Below are positions 19,308 to 28,276 of a stretch of DNA of 55,481 nucleotides, piece by piece. The notes beneath the pieces are model-generated. The model saw nothing but the letters and a program-made list of their open reading frames with translations. It was not told the origin of the DNA and did not search any database. The position numbers were made by a program, and so were the translations under genes. The DNA is from Chloroflexi bacterium 13_1_40CM_65_17 (lineage in GTDB: Bacteria; Chloroflexota; Dormibacteria; Dormibacterales; Dormibacteraceae), in NCBI GenBank assembly GCA_001917815.1, contig MNES01000095.1, positions 1 through 55,481 on the forward strand, written 5' to 3'. Position 1 is the stretch's first letter. Each line of letters begins with the position of its first letter.

Positions 19308-20789
19308 TTAATACAGCTTATCCGGCGGGGGCTGAGGGGTGGGTGTGAACAGCCCTTCCGGGACGTCCTCGCCCTCGGACCTCAGGTGATCCATGCGCAT
19401 GGGTCGTATGCCGGTGGCGGTGTGATAGCCGACGGCCTTGCCTTCGGAGTTGACCCCGATCTGTCTGAACACGAAGAGCTCCTGGAACTGGACGTCGCCA
19501 TCCTTCACCCCAGTGATCTCGGCCACGCTGACGATTCTGCGGACACCGCCCCGGAGGCGGGACTGCTGGACGATCAAGTGGATGGCTGAGCCGATCGTCT
19601 CGCGGATGGCGCGCGACGGGAGATCCTGCCCGGCCTGCAACACCAGCGTTTCCAACCGGACCAGGCACTCCTTCGGGTTGTTGGCGTGCAGGGTGGACAT
19701 CGAGCCATCGTGGCCCGTGTTCATGGCCTGGAGCATGTCCAGCGCCTCGCCACCGCGGCACTCACCGACAATGATGCGATCGGGGCGCATACGCAGGCAG
19801 CTCTTCACCAGCTCGCGGATCGGTACGGCGCCCTTGCCCTCGACGTTGGGCGGGCGCGACTCGAGCTGAATCCAGTGGGGCTGTTGCAGCTGTAGCTCGG
19901 CAGCGTCCTCGCATGTGATGAGCCGCTCTGTCTCGGGGATGAAGGACGACAGGATGTTGAGCAGGGTGGTCTTACCGGACCCGGTACCGCCGGAGACCAG
20001 AATGTTGAAACGCGCCCGCACGCACGAGCGCAGGAACGTCATCACCTCAGGACTCGATGATCTGAATCTGTTGACCACGTCCGCGGGCCCCCACTTCTCC
20101 TTCGCGAATTTTCGAATCGTGAGGCACGGGCCCTTGAGGGCGATCGGGGGGATGACCACGTTGACACGTGAGCCGTCCTTCAAGCGCGCGTCACAGATCG
20201 GCGTCGACTCGTCGACCCGTCGCCCGACAAGGCTCACGATGCGGTCGATGACCTGTCGCATCTGCCGCTCGGATTCGAACGTAACCGCCGACAGGGTCGG
20301 CTCACCGCTCTTCTCGACATAGATCTGCTTCGGATGGTTGGCCATGATTTCAGTGATGCTGGGGTCGGCCAGCAGCGCTTCGAGAGGACCCAGCCCGAGA
20401 ACGTCGTCTAGCACCGACTCGACGAGCCGTTCCTTGTCGGCCTTGGTCATCGTCATCGCCGTGGTGCGGAAGTACTCCTCGGCGAGCTCGACGATCTTTT
20501 CGCGGACGCCGGGCTTGTTGCTGGAGTCGATCTGGTCGGCGTACTTCTCGATCAGCTTCGAGTGGATCTGCACCTTCGCGGCGGTGAAGGCAGGGGTCAT
20601 CTCCCCGCCGACGGCGACCGCGGCGGCGCGCGAGGATAGGCTTGGGGCGGCGGACTCCACCGGAGCCGGGCGGCGATCCATGGGGATTGCCGTCACCGCC
20701 GCGACAGCCGAAGGGGGACCGTTGGTCGCCGGCGCCGCCGGCGCGGGAACGCCGGTCTGGTTCTGCTTGACCCTGTCGAGTAGACCCAT
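19308..20789 (-). CDS. tadA: Tad pilus assembly ATPase TadA/CpaF
   Basis: A 493-residue secretion ATPase. A Pro/Ala-rich N-terminal leader (to about residue 65) is followed by an N-terminal helical domain and the ATPase core with Walker A GGTGSGKTT, an Asp box (CEDAAELQL), Walker B RIIVGECRGGEALDM and NTGHDGSMSTLHAN. It energises Flp pilin assembly and possibly retraction. It is the copy embedded in the pilus operon; the shorter paralogue is at 12131-13267. Confidence 0.95.
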   Translation of the reverse strand: MGLLDRVKQNQTGVPAPAAPATNGPPSAVAAVTAIPMDRRPAPVESAAPSLSSRAAAVAVGGEMTPAFTAAKVQIHSKLIEKYADQIDSSNKPGVREKIVELAEEYFRTTAMTMTKADKERLVESVLDDVLGLGPLEALLADPSITEIMANHPKQIYVEKSGEPTLSAVTFESERQMRQVIDRIVSLVGRRVDESTPICDARLKDGSRVNVVIPPIALKGPCLTIRKFAKEKWGPADVVNRFRSSSPEVMTFLRSCVRARFNILVSGGTGSGKTTLLNILSSFIPETERLITCEDAAELQLQQPHWIQLESRPPNVEGKGAVPIRELVKSCLRMRPDRIIVGECRGGEALDMLQAMNTGHDGSMSTLHANNPKECLVRLETLVLQAGQDLPSRAIRETIGSAIHLIVQQSRLRGGVRRIVSVAEITGVKDGDVQFQELFVFRQIGVNSEGKAVGYHTATGIRPMRMDHLRSEGEDVPEGLFTPTPQPPPDKLY

Positions 20790-20858
20790 CTTCAGCTATC
20801 CATGAGCGGCTTCGCCCCGTGCTTGATCAGGCGGCGGGCGAAGCCGACTCGAGGAATA

Positions 20859-21722
20859 TCACAAGTTCGTGAAATGGTACCTGGCTTCGACCTCTTTCTG
20901 GCTCACGCCCTGAGCCGACAGCACGGTCGGGCACGTCGGGTCCGGCGCGCTGGGTGGCTGCTTCAGATAGTCGTTGAACGACTCCAGCGTGTAGCGCACC
21001 GTCGTGTTGCCGAGAAACCACGTGAAGAACTCGGCGTCGCACTGAGTGACCTCGATCGTGAGACTCGAAGTGACGCCGCTCGTAGCTCCGGTGCTGCCGC
21101 CTGCAGCGGCACCGCTTGCCGGCTGGACATTGGCCGCGGCCGGGCCGAGTCCGATCACATGCACGTTGGTAAAGATCGTCTTGCTGATGACCTTCGGCGA
21201 TCCGGTCTGCGTGCCGGTAGGCGCAAGGATCGTGATGCTGGCCGAGGCGATGACGGTGATGTAGTCGCCAACGGTGATGTGGCCCGCGACTCCCTGCTGC
21301 TCACCTGTGGGAATGGTCATTGCGACGTATCCGCTCGCGAGCGGGAGATAAGCAGGCGCAGACCCGGCGGGGATCAGGCCGACGTCTCTCGCCAGCATGT
21401 CAGACGTGATTAGCGCGCCCTTGCTGATCTGGACCTCGGAAATGAGGCCCTTCGCGTCGCCTGTCCTCGCATAGGTGTTGGGCAGACCACCGGAGATCTT
21501 GGCGGTCGTCAGGTCGGCATCCGTGAGCTGGTGGCGGATCGGTATCGACTGAGCGGCGACCACGACGGACTCGGTGGGACCGCCTCCGATCGCGCCGCCA
21601 CCACCGAAGTTGCCCCAAACGAACACTCCGGCGCCGGCGAGAATCGCAAGTAGTAAGCCAAGAAGAATCAGAAAGCGTCCACCGCCTGGTCGCGGTCTTG
21701 CAGGAGCTGGTGCGACGGCCAA
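20859..21722 (-). CDS. cpaB: Flp pilus assembly protein CpaB/RcpC
   Basis: A 287-residue protein with one N-terminal membrane segment (RFLILLGLLLAILAGAGVFVW), a SAF domain (VVVAAQSIPIRHQLTDADLTTAKISG) and an RcpC/CpaB region containing GVAGHITVGDYITVIAS. The start is TTG at 21722, about 8 bases after a strong GGAGGTGA site. CpaB normally works in the periplasm with the secretin CpaC, but no cpaC is present here. Confidence 0.9.
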   Translation of the reverse strand: MAVAPAPARPRPGGGRFLILLGLLLAILAGAGVFVWGNFGGGGAIGGGPTESVVVAAQSIPIRHQLTDADLTTAKISGGLPNTYARTGDAKGLISEVQISKGALITSDMLARDVGLIPAGSAPAYLPLASGYVAMTIPTGEQQGVAGHITVGDYITVIASASITILAPTGTQTGSPKVISKTIFTNVHVIGLGPAAANVQPASGAAAGGSTGATSGVTSSLTIEVTQCDAEFFTWFLGNTTVRYTLESFNDYLKQPPSAPDPTCPTVLSAQGVSQKEVEARYHFTNL

Positions 21723-21822
21723 AACTAAGTCACCTCCGGGATCTGATCTTCAGGAACGGGGCCATTGTAGCGAGGGGGACCGCGATCGTCCCCCGTTAGC
21801 GGGGGTCATCCTCCGCAAGTGA

Positions 21823-21846
21823 AGAGAGCCCCTTGCGGGGCTCTCT
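21823..21846 (-). terminator. Hairpin after flp, candidate (partial) terminator
   Basis: On the minus strand AGAGAGCCCC and GGGGCTCTCT form a perfect 10-bp stem with a GCAA loop, about 30 bases after the flp stop. The following bases (TCACTT) are only weakly U-rich. A second small stem (CCCCC/GGGGG, 21790-21805) lies between it and cpaB. Such a structure could attenuate transcription so that pilin is made in excess over the assembly proteins. That role is inferred. Confidence 0.65.
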
Positions 21847-21875
21847 CTTGAAGGTGTTACTACGTTTGGTTCTCG

Positions 21876-22049
21876 TTAGCCGAGTGCGGCTACGACGTTC
21901 GAGAACACGTTCTTGATCTGGTTGCCCATCGTAAGAAGGATGACGATGACCACGATTGAAACGAGCACGAGGATCAGGGCGTACTCAACCATGCCCTGCC
22001 CTTCCTGACGAGACGTAAGGCTGCGAAGTTTCCAGTAAAGGCTCAACAT
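21876..22049 (-). CDS. flp: Flp/Fap-type pilin prepilin
   Basis: A 57-residue class IVb prepilin and the subunit of the Tad pilus. The N-terminus is basic, followed by the processing site EG^QGMVEY, which puts the conserved Glu and Tyr at positions 5 and 6 of mature pilin, then a long hydrophobic helix (ALILVLVSIVVIVILL). The ATG at 22049 is preceded by an excellent AAGGAGGTG site (22059-22067); the in-frame GTG at 22061 lies inside that site and is not the start. No prepilin peptidase gene is in the window, so it must be elsewhere. Confidence 0.93.
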   Translation of the reverse strand: MLSLYWKLRSLTSRQEGQGMVEYALILVLVSIVVIVILLTMGNQIKNVFSNVVAALG

Positions 22050-22147
22050 CTGCGATTTCACCTCCTTTTTCCTGAATTGCAGGTTGCTAACTCGATTGAC
22101 GAGGCGGCCGAGGGATTCTTGCGGCCCAATTGCCGCCGTGGACGGTG

Positions 22148-22177
22148 ATCCTACTCGGGCGGTCCCAAGCAGGTCAA
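22148..22177 (-). promoter_or_regulatory. Candidate sigma70-type promoter for the flp operon
   Basis: On the minus strand, -35 TTGACC (22177-22172), an 18-base spacer and -10 TAGGAT (22153-22148) give 5/6 and 4/6 consensus matches. Transcription would start near 22141 and leave a leader of about 90 bases before flp. No TadZ- or CpaR-like regulator site is recognised. Confidence 0.5.
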
Positions 22178-22253
22178 TTCATTAAGCAAAAAGGCCACTT
22201 GGATCGTTTAGGGGCAGTACCAGGCTGTACCACTTGCTACCGTTTCGCCGGGA

Positions 22254-22958
22254 ATGATCACCGCCGGCGTCGAAGACAAAGTGAGCAAGCGCCCGGCGGC
22301 GTACTGGCGGGACCTGCTCTTCAGCCGCCTCCTCCCCGCCCTCTTCTTCAGCATCTTCCTGGCCCGCCAGCTGCTGTTCGTGTTGGGCGGCCTGCAATCC
22401 CCCAGGACGGTTTCCGACTACCTCTTTCTGCTGCAGCAGTGTCTGGCGCTGGCCTACTTCACGATGCTGGTGGTCCTCTACAGCGTCCGCCTCCCCAAGC
22501 GGGGCACCGACCAGCGGCTGGGGGTGGTTTTCATCGCCTTCACCGGGACCTTCAGCGTGATCCTGGCCGGTTTCCTGCCCGGTGGCGGCCGGCGCGACTG
22601 GCTTGTCCTGCCGGCTGACATCATCGCCACGATCGGGCTCGCATACTCCGTGTGGGGCCTGGCGTACCTGCGGCGGTCGTTTTCGATCATCCCAGAGGCC
22701 CGCCGCCTTGTCACCGGTGGTCCGTATTCTCTCAGCCGCCACCCCGTGTACCTCGGCGAAGTGATCACCGCGGTCGGGATCAATCTTGCCACCGCCGGCT
22801 GGCTGGGCACGCTCGCCATCATCTACTTCATCGCCTGCGAGCTTTTGCGCATCCGCTGGGAGGAGGGCGTGCTTTCGCGCACATTCCCCGGCGAGTATCC
22901 CGAGTACGCCCGCCGCGTGCCCCGGTACGCGCCCAACCCGCTCAAGGCCCGCAGCTGA
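22254..22958 (+). CDS. Isoprenylcysteine carboxyl methyltransferase-like membrane protein
   Basis: A 234-residue polytopic membrane protein. The C-terminal half carries the ICMT/PEMT signature: GPYSLSRHPVYLGE, then a membrane segment, then RWEEGVLSRTFPGEYPEYARRVPRYAP. These segments bind S-adenosylmethionine in the family. Bacterial members methylate lipids or unknown small molecules, so the substrate is not predictable. It is divergent from flp and followed after 5 bases by another membrane protein gene, suggesting a two-gene transcript. Confidence 0.85.
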   Translation: MITAGVEDKVSKRPAAYWRDLLFSRLLPALFFSIFLARQLLFVLGGLQSPRTVSDYLFLLQQCLALAYFTMLVVLYSVRLPKRGTDQRLGVVFIAFTGTFSVILAGFLPGGGRRDWLVLPADIIATIGLAYSVWGLAYLRRSFSIIPEARRLVTGGPYSLSRHPVYLGEVITAVGINLATAGWLGTLAIIYFIACELLRIRWEEGVLSRTFPGEYPEYARRVPRYAPNPLKARS

Positions 22959-22963
22959 CACGA

Positions 22964-24436
22964 TTGGCTGAGCGGTTGAGCGCGCGCACGCTGCTCCTGG
23001 GCAGCGTGATGATCGTCATCGCCGCGCTGTTCGTCGGGTCGGTTCAGGATCCCGACTTCTGGTGGCACATCCGGATCGGGCGCTGGATGGTGGAGAACGG
23101 CCGCTTGCCTTCGACCGACATATTCACCTACACGGTCCCGATCCACGTCTGGACCGACCACGAGTACCTCACAGAGGTCCTGATGTGGCTCATCTACTCG
23201 ACGGCGGGCGCGATCGGCATCGCGATTTTCTTCGGCGTCATCACGTACGCGGGCTTCTATCTCATGTACAGGCAGGTGCGCCGAGAGCCCTTCGTGATCG
23301 TCGGCGTGGGCCTGGCTGTCGGGGCCGTGGCGGGGGCTCCCATCTGGGGTCCTCGCGCGCAGATGATCACCTTCGCGCTCACCTGCCTCGAGCTGTACTG
23401 GCTCCAGGGCTACCTGAGCGGCCGCAGCCGGGCGCTCCAGTGGTTTCCGCTCGTCATTGCCCTGTGGGCGAACCTGCACGGCGGCTGGGTCATCGGTTTC
23501 GTGTGGCTCGGTGTGGCCCTGGTAGCCGAGCTCATCGGCTGGGCATGGAACCCTTCCAACCCCGCCCATCGCGTGCATGTACGGTTCCTCGCCATAATCA
23601 GCGCAGCCTGCGCCGTGGCGGTTCTGGCCACGCCTCACGGCTTCAGCCTCTACCTCTATCCATTCCAGACCGTGGCCAGCGCGGCCCAGGAAAGGCTGAT
23701 CGTCGAATGGTTCTCGCCCGACTTCCACCAACCCTTCCTGCGCCCGTTCGAGGTCATGGTCTTTCTCCTGGTCGCCGGCTTCGCGCTGCGGCGGCCCACC
23801 GTTTACGACCTGCTCCTGTCGCTGGTCGCGCTGGGGCTGTCCTTGCAGTCGGTTCGCAACGTCGCGCTGTTCGTCGCCGCAGCCACGCCAGTTCTGATCA
23901 GGACCTACTCGGGATACTGGAAGGAGGTCTCGGCGGCGCGAGGCTGGAAGCTCGCGCTCCCATCCCGGAGTCTTTTCGCCGCCATCACGGCGCTGGCCTT
24001 GCTGGTGGTCGCGCTTGCCACCTCCGTCCACATTGCGAGCGAGGTGAGCCCGAGCCACCAGCAGAGCCTCACCGCGTCCAACTACCCGGTGGCCGCCGCG
24101 GACTGGCTGGCCGCGCACCCCGAGGTGGGAACCAAGATGTACAACCAATACGGCTGGGGCGGGTACCTCGCCTACCGCTTCTACCCGCAGCCGAACCGGA
24201 GGGTGTTCATCTTTGGAGAGGCGGCGCTCATGGGCGACGGCCTCCTCAACGACTACCAGGCCATCCAGACCCTGCGGTCGAACTGGAAGACGTTGCTGGA
24301 CGGCTATGGGGTCGACTATGTCGTGTACAACCGCGGCGAAGCGCTCGCCAACGTGCTGGCGACGCAACCTGACTGGAAGCTCGTCTACGAGGACTCCGAA
24401 GCGCAGATCTACGTGCGGGTGAAGCTTCTGTCGTAG
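22964..24436 (+). CDS. Polytopic membrane protein, GT-C-like
   Basis: About 490 residues with ten or more membrane segments and a C-terminal soluble domain of about 110 residues (from NYPVAAADWLAAHPEVG). The first extracytoplasmic loop contains DPDFWWHIRIGRWM and DIFTYTVP. Acidic/aromatic loops of this kind occur in GT-C transferases and in uncharacterised glycan membrane proteins. No named family is recognised with certainty. The start is probably TTG at 22964, 5 bases after the ICMT-like gene; TTG at 22976 is an alternative. The frame extends further upstream only because it overlaps that gene out of phase. Confidence 0.7.
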   Translation: MAERLSARTLLLGSVMIVIAALFVGSVQDPDFWWHIRIGRWMVENGRLPSTDIFTYTVPIHVWTDHEYLTEVLMWLIYSTAGAIGIAIFFGVITYAGFYLMYRQVRREPFVIVGVGLAVGAVAGAPIWGPRAQMITFALTCLELYWLQGYLSGRSRALQWFPLVIALWANLHGGWVIGFVWLGVALVAELIGWAWNPSNPAHRVHVRFLAIISAACAVAVLATPHGFSLYLYPFQTVASAAQERLIVEWFSPDFHQPFLRPFEVMVFLLVAGFALRRPTVYDLLLSLVALGLSLQSVRNVALFVAAATPVLIRTYSGYWKEVSAARGWKLALPSRSLFAAITALALLVVALATSVHIASEVSPSHQQSLTASNYPVAAADWLAAHPEVGTKMYNQYGWGGYLAYRFYPQPNRRVFIFGEAALMGDGLLNDYQAIQTLRSNWKTLLDGYGVDYVVYNRGEALANVLATQPDWKLVYEDSEAQIYVRVKLLS

Positions 24437-24493
24437 CGTTTCTGCTTCCGCGGTAAAGAGGTAGACATATTCACGCCGCTCTCCCCGACCCCT

Positions 24494-24508
24494 CTCCCCG
24501 AGGGGGAG
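24494..24508. terminator. Hairpin between convergent genes
   Basis: CTCCCC-GAG-GGGGAG gives a 6-bp GC stem within an 80-base gap between convergent membrane protein genes. It could terminate in both directions, although no T tract follows. Its composition resembles the dispersed palindrome but the arms differ. Confidence 0.4.
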
Positions 24509-24516
24509 GGTTCTAA

Positions 24517-26109
24517 TCAGTAGACCCGGTAAATCTTGAAGTTCGGCGAATCGTACGACGGCGGTCCCAGCGAATCCGGGGGCGTGGACTGCAGGTCCAC
24601 CGTCCAGATGACGTAGCGGATGTGATCGACGTGGATGAAGTCGGCGAGGTCGCCCTTGCCCGTGAGCAGGTCGAACGCATGCTGAGACTTGTCGAAGTAG
24701 CCGAACGTCTCGTCGTAGTGGCCGACGTACACGGTGTCGGGGCTGTACGCAGGGACGTAAAGGCCGACGCCCGGCATGCACAGGACGGTCCCGGCGGGCT
24801 GGTTCCCCAGCCAGACGAGGCCGTCGTACTCGCCCTGGCTGACCGAATACATCGGATACGTGGCGAAGGCCAGCGGGGCGAGCACTAGGAACGCGCTGCC
24901 GACGGCGGAAAACGCGATGTACGAGAACGGCACGAGGGCTCGCGCCCTCACGCTTCGCAGCCGCGGCAGGATCACCTCGTACATGCCCCGCGCCCCAAGC
25001 ACGACCAGCGGCAGGTAGATCGCATCCAGGAAGCGGCGCCGGAGGTCGCCGGCCGGGTTGGGCAGATAGAGGATCGCCGCCAGCAGGACCAGCCAGGCGA
25101 TCAGGAATAGGTCCTCGCGGCTGCGCCGGCGCAGCGCTCCGGGGATGCCGACGAATGCAAGCAGCAGCTGCGGCGCGAGGGCGAAAAGCAGGCTGATGGT
25201 CTCCGGGGGAAGGGCGTTCTTCGAGTGAAACGTCCAGCGCTGAACTTCGGGGTTGCCCACGAACGCCAGGTACGAATAGAGGATGTACGGGGCGGGAATG
25301 GCGAATGCCAGCGCCGCCGCGACCCAGCCGCGCCGCGAGGCCGGGCGCAGCAGCAACGCCACCGCTGTGGCTCCGCCCATGAGGATCGGCATCTGCGGAT
25401 GGATGGACGCCTGGCCGAGCCAAGCCGCTCCCGCCAGCGCGGCGAGGCCGAGGCTCCCGCGCTGGATCGCTTTCAAGGTGAGGGCGACCCCAACACCGGC
25501 GAAAACCCCCGACCAGGCGAAGTGGGGGAGGGCGAGCACCGAGTAGAAGGCGGTGAGCTCGGGCATGCGCCAGTCGAGGGTGTCTGTCTGATTTCCGAAC
25601 ACCACCGGGTGGTGCAAGAACTGGATCACGTAGCCCAGCCCGAGCCCGATCGCCACGAAGAAGAAGGCAAAGCGCCGAGCCGATCGGTCCTCGATGAAGT
25701 GCGAGATGAAGAGCCATGCCGAGCCCATGAGAGCAAACGCCGCCGCGATCCTCGCCAGATGAAAGGTCGCGATCAGCGGCAGGTGCAGGAGCGCCGAGAG
25801 ATGACCGAGCATGATCCAGAACATGAATAGGTATGCGGGCGGGCTGACTTCGGTGGTGTAGCGGTTCTGCCAAGCCCATGCCCCTTCCCAGCCCTGACGC
25901 ATCTTGGCGAGATATGTATTGGCGTCGTCGCCGAGGAAGAAGAAGCCCATGAACACCTGGCCGTGGGGCTGGACCACATACGCGTAGGCGTATGGCACCG
26001 CCGTGACGATCGCGAGCGCAAGACCGGTCAGCAGCGGAAGCCGCCAGCCCCCGAGGCCTCGGCTGGCGGCCTGCTCGTTGATGCGTGCTGAGGGAGTTAC
26101 CGCTTCCAT
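24517..26109 (-). CDS. Polytopic membrane protein, GT-C-like, in glycan operon
   Basis: About 530 residues with at least ten membrane segments. The first extracytoplasmic loop contains FFFLGDDANTYLAKMRQGW, an acidic pair after the first membrane helix as in GT-C glycosyltransferases. A C-terminal soluble region follows (from YDGLVWLGNQPAGTVLCMPG). The ATG at 26109 overlaps the end of the dolichyl-phosphate-mannose-synthase-like gene by 13 bases, so they are coupled. A transferase that uses the polyprenyl-phosphate sugar made by that neighbour is a reasonable hypothesis, not shown by sequence. Confidence 0.75.
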   Translation of the reverse strand: MEAVTPSARINEQAASRGLGGWRLPLLTGLALAIVTAVPYAYAYVVQPHGQVFMGFFFLGDDANTYLAKMRQGWEGAWAWQNRYTTEVSPPAYLFMFWIMLGHLSALLHLPLIATFHLARIAAAFALMGSAWLFISHFIEDRSARRFAFFFVAIGLGLGYVIQFLHHPVVFGNQTDTLDWRMPELTAFYSVLALPHFAWSGVFAGVGVALTLKAIQRGSLGLAALAGAAWLGQASIHPQMPILMGGATAVALLLRPASRRGWVAAALAFAIPAPYILYSYLAFVGNPEVQRWTFHSKNALPPETISLLFALAPQLLLAFVGIPGALRRRSREDLFLIAWLVLLAAILYLPNPAGDLRRRFLDAIYLPLVVLGARGMYEVILPRLRSVRARALVPFSYIAFSAVGSAFLVLAPLAFATYPMYSVSQGEYDGLVWLGNQPAGTVLCMPGVGLYVPAYSPDTVYVGHYDETFGYFDKSQHAFDLLTGKGDLADFIHVDHIRYVIWTVDLQSTPPDSLGPPSYDSPNFKIYRVY

Positions 26110-26807
26110 CGGCCCAGGCTCAGCCGCAGGACGGTCCACAAACCGCGGTGCATCTCGCCTCGCGAAACCTTCGATGCGCCGGCGACGCGGTCCTCGAAAC
26201 GGATGGGGACCTCGACCACGGGGTACCCCAGCCGGCGGCTGCGCCAGACCATCTCGATCTGGAATGAATAGCCCTGCGAGACCACCTCGTCGAGCCCGAT
26301 GCGCTCGAGCAGCTCTCTCGTGTAGCACCGGTAGCCAGACGTGCAGTCGTGCGTCGGCAGGCCGAGGAGGGTGCGGCAGTAGACGTTCGCGCCCCACGAC
26401 AGCAGCCACCGATGGAAGGGCCAGCCCTCGATCGAGCCGCCGCGAATGTATCGCGAGCCGATGGCCAGCCCGCCTGAACGCCGTGCGGCATCCACGATCC
26501 CGTCGAGGTCCTTGGCCAGATGTGAACCGTCAGCGTCCATCTCGACCAGGAGCGCGGCGCCATCGGTAAGTCCGATTCGGAACCCGTCTTGATACGCACT
26601 GCCCAGTCCAAGCTTGCGCGCGCGGTGCAGAACCCGAACCCCCTTATCCGCGGCCGCCAGGCGATCTGCCAGGTCTCCCGTGCCGTCCGGCGAGGCGTCG
26701 TCGACGATCAGGACGTCGTGGCCGAGCCGGCGAACGCCATCCACGACCCGTTCGAGGTTCTGCACCTCATTGAACGTGGGCAGGACGACGAGCACGCCAC
26801 TCTTCAC
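26097..26807 (-). CDS. Polyprenol monophosphomannose synthase-like GT2
   Basis: A 236-residue GT-A glycosyltransferase resembling DPM1. Motifs are VVLPTFNEVQNL, VDDASPDGT, the metal site DADGSH, SGYRCYTRELLERIG and the C-terminal FEDRVAGASKVSRGE. It lacks the membrane domain of longer bacterial forms. It would transfer a hexose from a nucleotide sugar to polyprenyl phosphate on the cytoplasmic face. GTG at 26807 overlaps the preceding gene's stop (GTGA). The long frame upstream belongs to the previous gene's region in another phase. Confidence 0.88.
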   Translation of the reverse strand: MKSGVLVVLPTFNEVQNLERVVDGVRRLGHDVLIVDDASPDGTGDLADRLAAADKGVRVLHRARKLGLGSAYQDGFRIGLTDGAALLVEMDADGSHLAKDLDGIVDAARRSGGLAIGSRYIRGGSIEGWPFHRWLLSWGANVYCRTLLGLPTHDCTSGYRCYTRELLERIGLDEVVSQGYSFQIEMVWRSRRLGYPVVEVPIRFEDRVAGASKVSRGEMHRGLWTVLRLSLGRWKR

Positions 26808-27523
26808 CGGCGGCTGAATCTGATTCTCAGGACATGCCAGAACATGTCGACGGAGCTCCGGATGGCCATCACCTTGGTCGGCGCCGAGTTTCGCCATCTG
26901 ACCGGCACCTCGGCGATTCTCACTCCCTTCTTCTTGGCGAGGTACAGGACCTCGGGGTCGTAACCGAAACCATCCGTGGTCAGGCCTTCGAACACATCGC
27001 GGGCGATGTCGCCGCGGAACAGCTTGAACCCGCACTGCGTGTCCCAGATGCCCGGCAGCAGGACGATCTGGACCAGGACGTTGAAGGCCTTACCCATCGC
27101 CACGCGGTAAATGGGTTGGGAGAGCTCGACGCGCGAGCCCTTGATCGAGCGGGATCCGATCGCCACCCCTGCCCCGCCTACCAAGGCGCCGTCCAGCTTC
27201 ACGAGCTCTTCGATTGGTGTCGACAGATCCGCGTCGGTGACGAGCACCAAATCGCCACGCGACGCTCGCACACCCTCGGCCAGCGCGCGCCCCTTGCCGC
27301 GATTCCTGGGCAGCGCCACGATGCAAACCGCCGCGTTCCCCGCCGCCGCCTGGTCCATCACCTTGCGAGTGCTGTCTGAGCTTCCATCGTCGACGAGGAT
27401 CAGCTCGTATGAGTCGCCGCGTGAGCCGAGGTAAGCCTCGATGCGTTCGATGGTGCGAGGCAGCCTCTGCTCCTCGTTGAAGCAGGGGATGACCACGGTC
27501 AGTTTCGGCGCCCGGGCGGCCAC
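26804..27523 (-). CDS. GT2 glycosyltransferase, dolichyl-phosphate glucosyltransferase-like
   Basis: A 239-residue GT-A enzyme. Motifs are LTVVIPCFNEEQRLPRTIE, LVDDGSSDST, GKGRALAEG, the metal motif DADLSTP and QCGFKLFRG, which is typical of ALG5-like polyprenyl-phosphate glucosyltransferases. GTG at 27523 is chosen because the family core begins there; the open frame upstream is arginine-rich and overlaps wecG. It is coupled to the next GT2 through a GTGA overlap. Confidence 0.87.
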   Translation of the reverse strand: MAARAPKLTVVIPCFNEEQRLPRTIERIEAYLGSRGDSYELILVDDGSSDSTRKVMDQAAAGNAAVCIVALPRNRGKGRALAEGVRASRGDLVLVTDADLSTPIEELVKLDGALVGGAGVAIGSRSIKGSRVELSQPIYRVAMGKAFNVLVQIVLLPGIWDTQCGFKLFRGDIARDVFEGLTTDGFGYDPEVLYLAKKKGVRIAEVPVRWRNSAPTKVMAIRSSVDMFWHVLRIRFSRR

Positions 27524-27558
27524 GGCGCCCCATCGTAAGGGCGCGGGATCACACCTTC

Positions 27559-28266
27559 CTATGGACGGCCTGCCAAAACTCTCAACGCATAGATCGGCAG
27601 GACGGCCATCCGGCGAATCCGCCAGGGCTGGCGCGCGAGCCTGAACAGCCACTCCATGCCCACGCGGCGCAGCCACAGCGGCGCCCTCGGAACTCGACCG
27701 GTGAGGTAGTCGAAGGCTCCGCCGACGCCGATCGCGACGGCGACATCTGTGAGGCGGTCGCCCAACCGGTCGATCCACAGCTCCTGCCTCGGCGCGCCAT
27801 AGGCGACCAGGAGCACCTGCGGCCGTGCGGCCTCGATCGCGCGCAGAGTCTCTCCGTCGTCGGCTGGATCGGGCGAGCCCGAGTGGGCCGCAACCTCCAG
27901 CCCAGGATTCTGGTCTCTCAGCCGCCGGGCCAGCTCGTCGGCGACGCCTGGCGCGGCCCCGAGCAGGAAGAGGCGGAACTTGCGTAGGGCGCAGAGCGCA
28001 GCTATGCGAGGGATCAGGTCGACGCCCGTGACGGGTTCCGCCAGCCGGCAGCCCTGCCTCCTCGCGGCCCAAACCACCCCGCTGCCGTCGGCGAGGCACA
28101 GAGCCGCCGACTCGAGCACACGCGCGAACTCACCATCGTCGCCGGCGCGCATCACAAACTCGGGATTCACGGTGGCGACGAGGTGGCGGCCCCCGGCGCC
28201 GACGAAGCCCTCGATTTGGGCGACGGCCGCGTCCATGTCGACGCAGTCCACCCGCACGCCGAGCAC
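27559..28266 (-). CDS. WecG/TagA/CpsF family glycosyltransferase
   Basis: A 235-residue GT26 enzyme. The family motifs are all present: TVNPEFVM, DGSGVVWAARR, VAYGAPRQELWID, GVGGAFDYLTGRVPRAP and LRRVGMEWLFRLARQPWRI. Members add the second sugar (N-acetylmannosamine or its acid) to lipid-linked GlcNAc, as in wall teichoic acid or enterobacterial common antigen synthesis. WecA, which makes lipid-linked GlcNAc, is encoded at 40889-42010. The start is GTG at 28266, 10 bases after the deacetylase stop. Confidence 0.93.
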   Translation of the reverse strand: MLGVRVDCVDMDAAVAQIEGFVGAGGRHLVATVNPEFVMRAGDDGEFARVLESAALCLADGSGVVWAARRQGCRLAEPVTGVDLIPRIAALCALRKFRLFLLGAAPGVADELARRLRDQNPGLEVAAHSGSPDPADDGETLRAIEAARPQVLLVAYGAPRQELWIDRLGDRLTDVAVAIGVGGAFDYLTGRVPRAPLWLRRVGMEWLFRLARQPWRIRRMAVLPIYALRVLAGRP

Positions 28267-28276
28267 CCGGGTGGCG

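Noticed and set aside
22823-25879. A 1018-codon open frame on the minus strand spanning two opposite-strand genes
   Set aside because: Its composition is Arg/Pro/His/Gly-rich with no domain, and it covers well-supported genes in other frames; a typical high-GC shadow frame.
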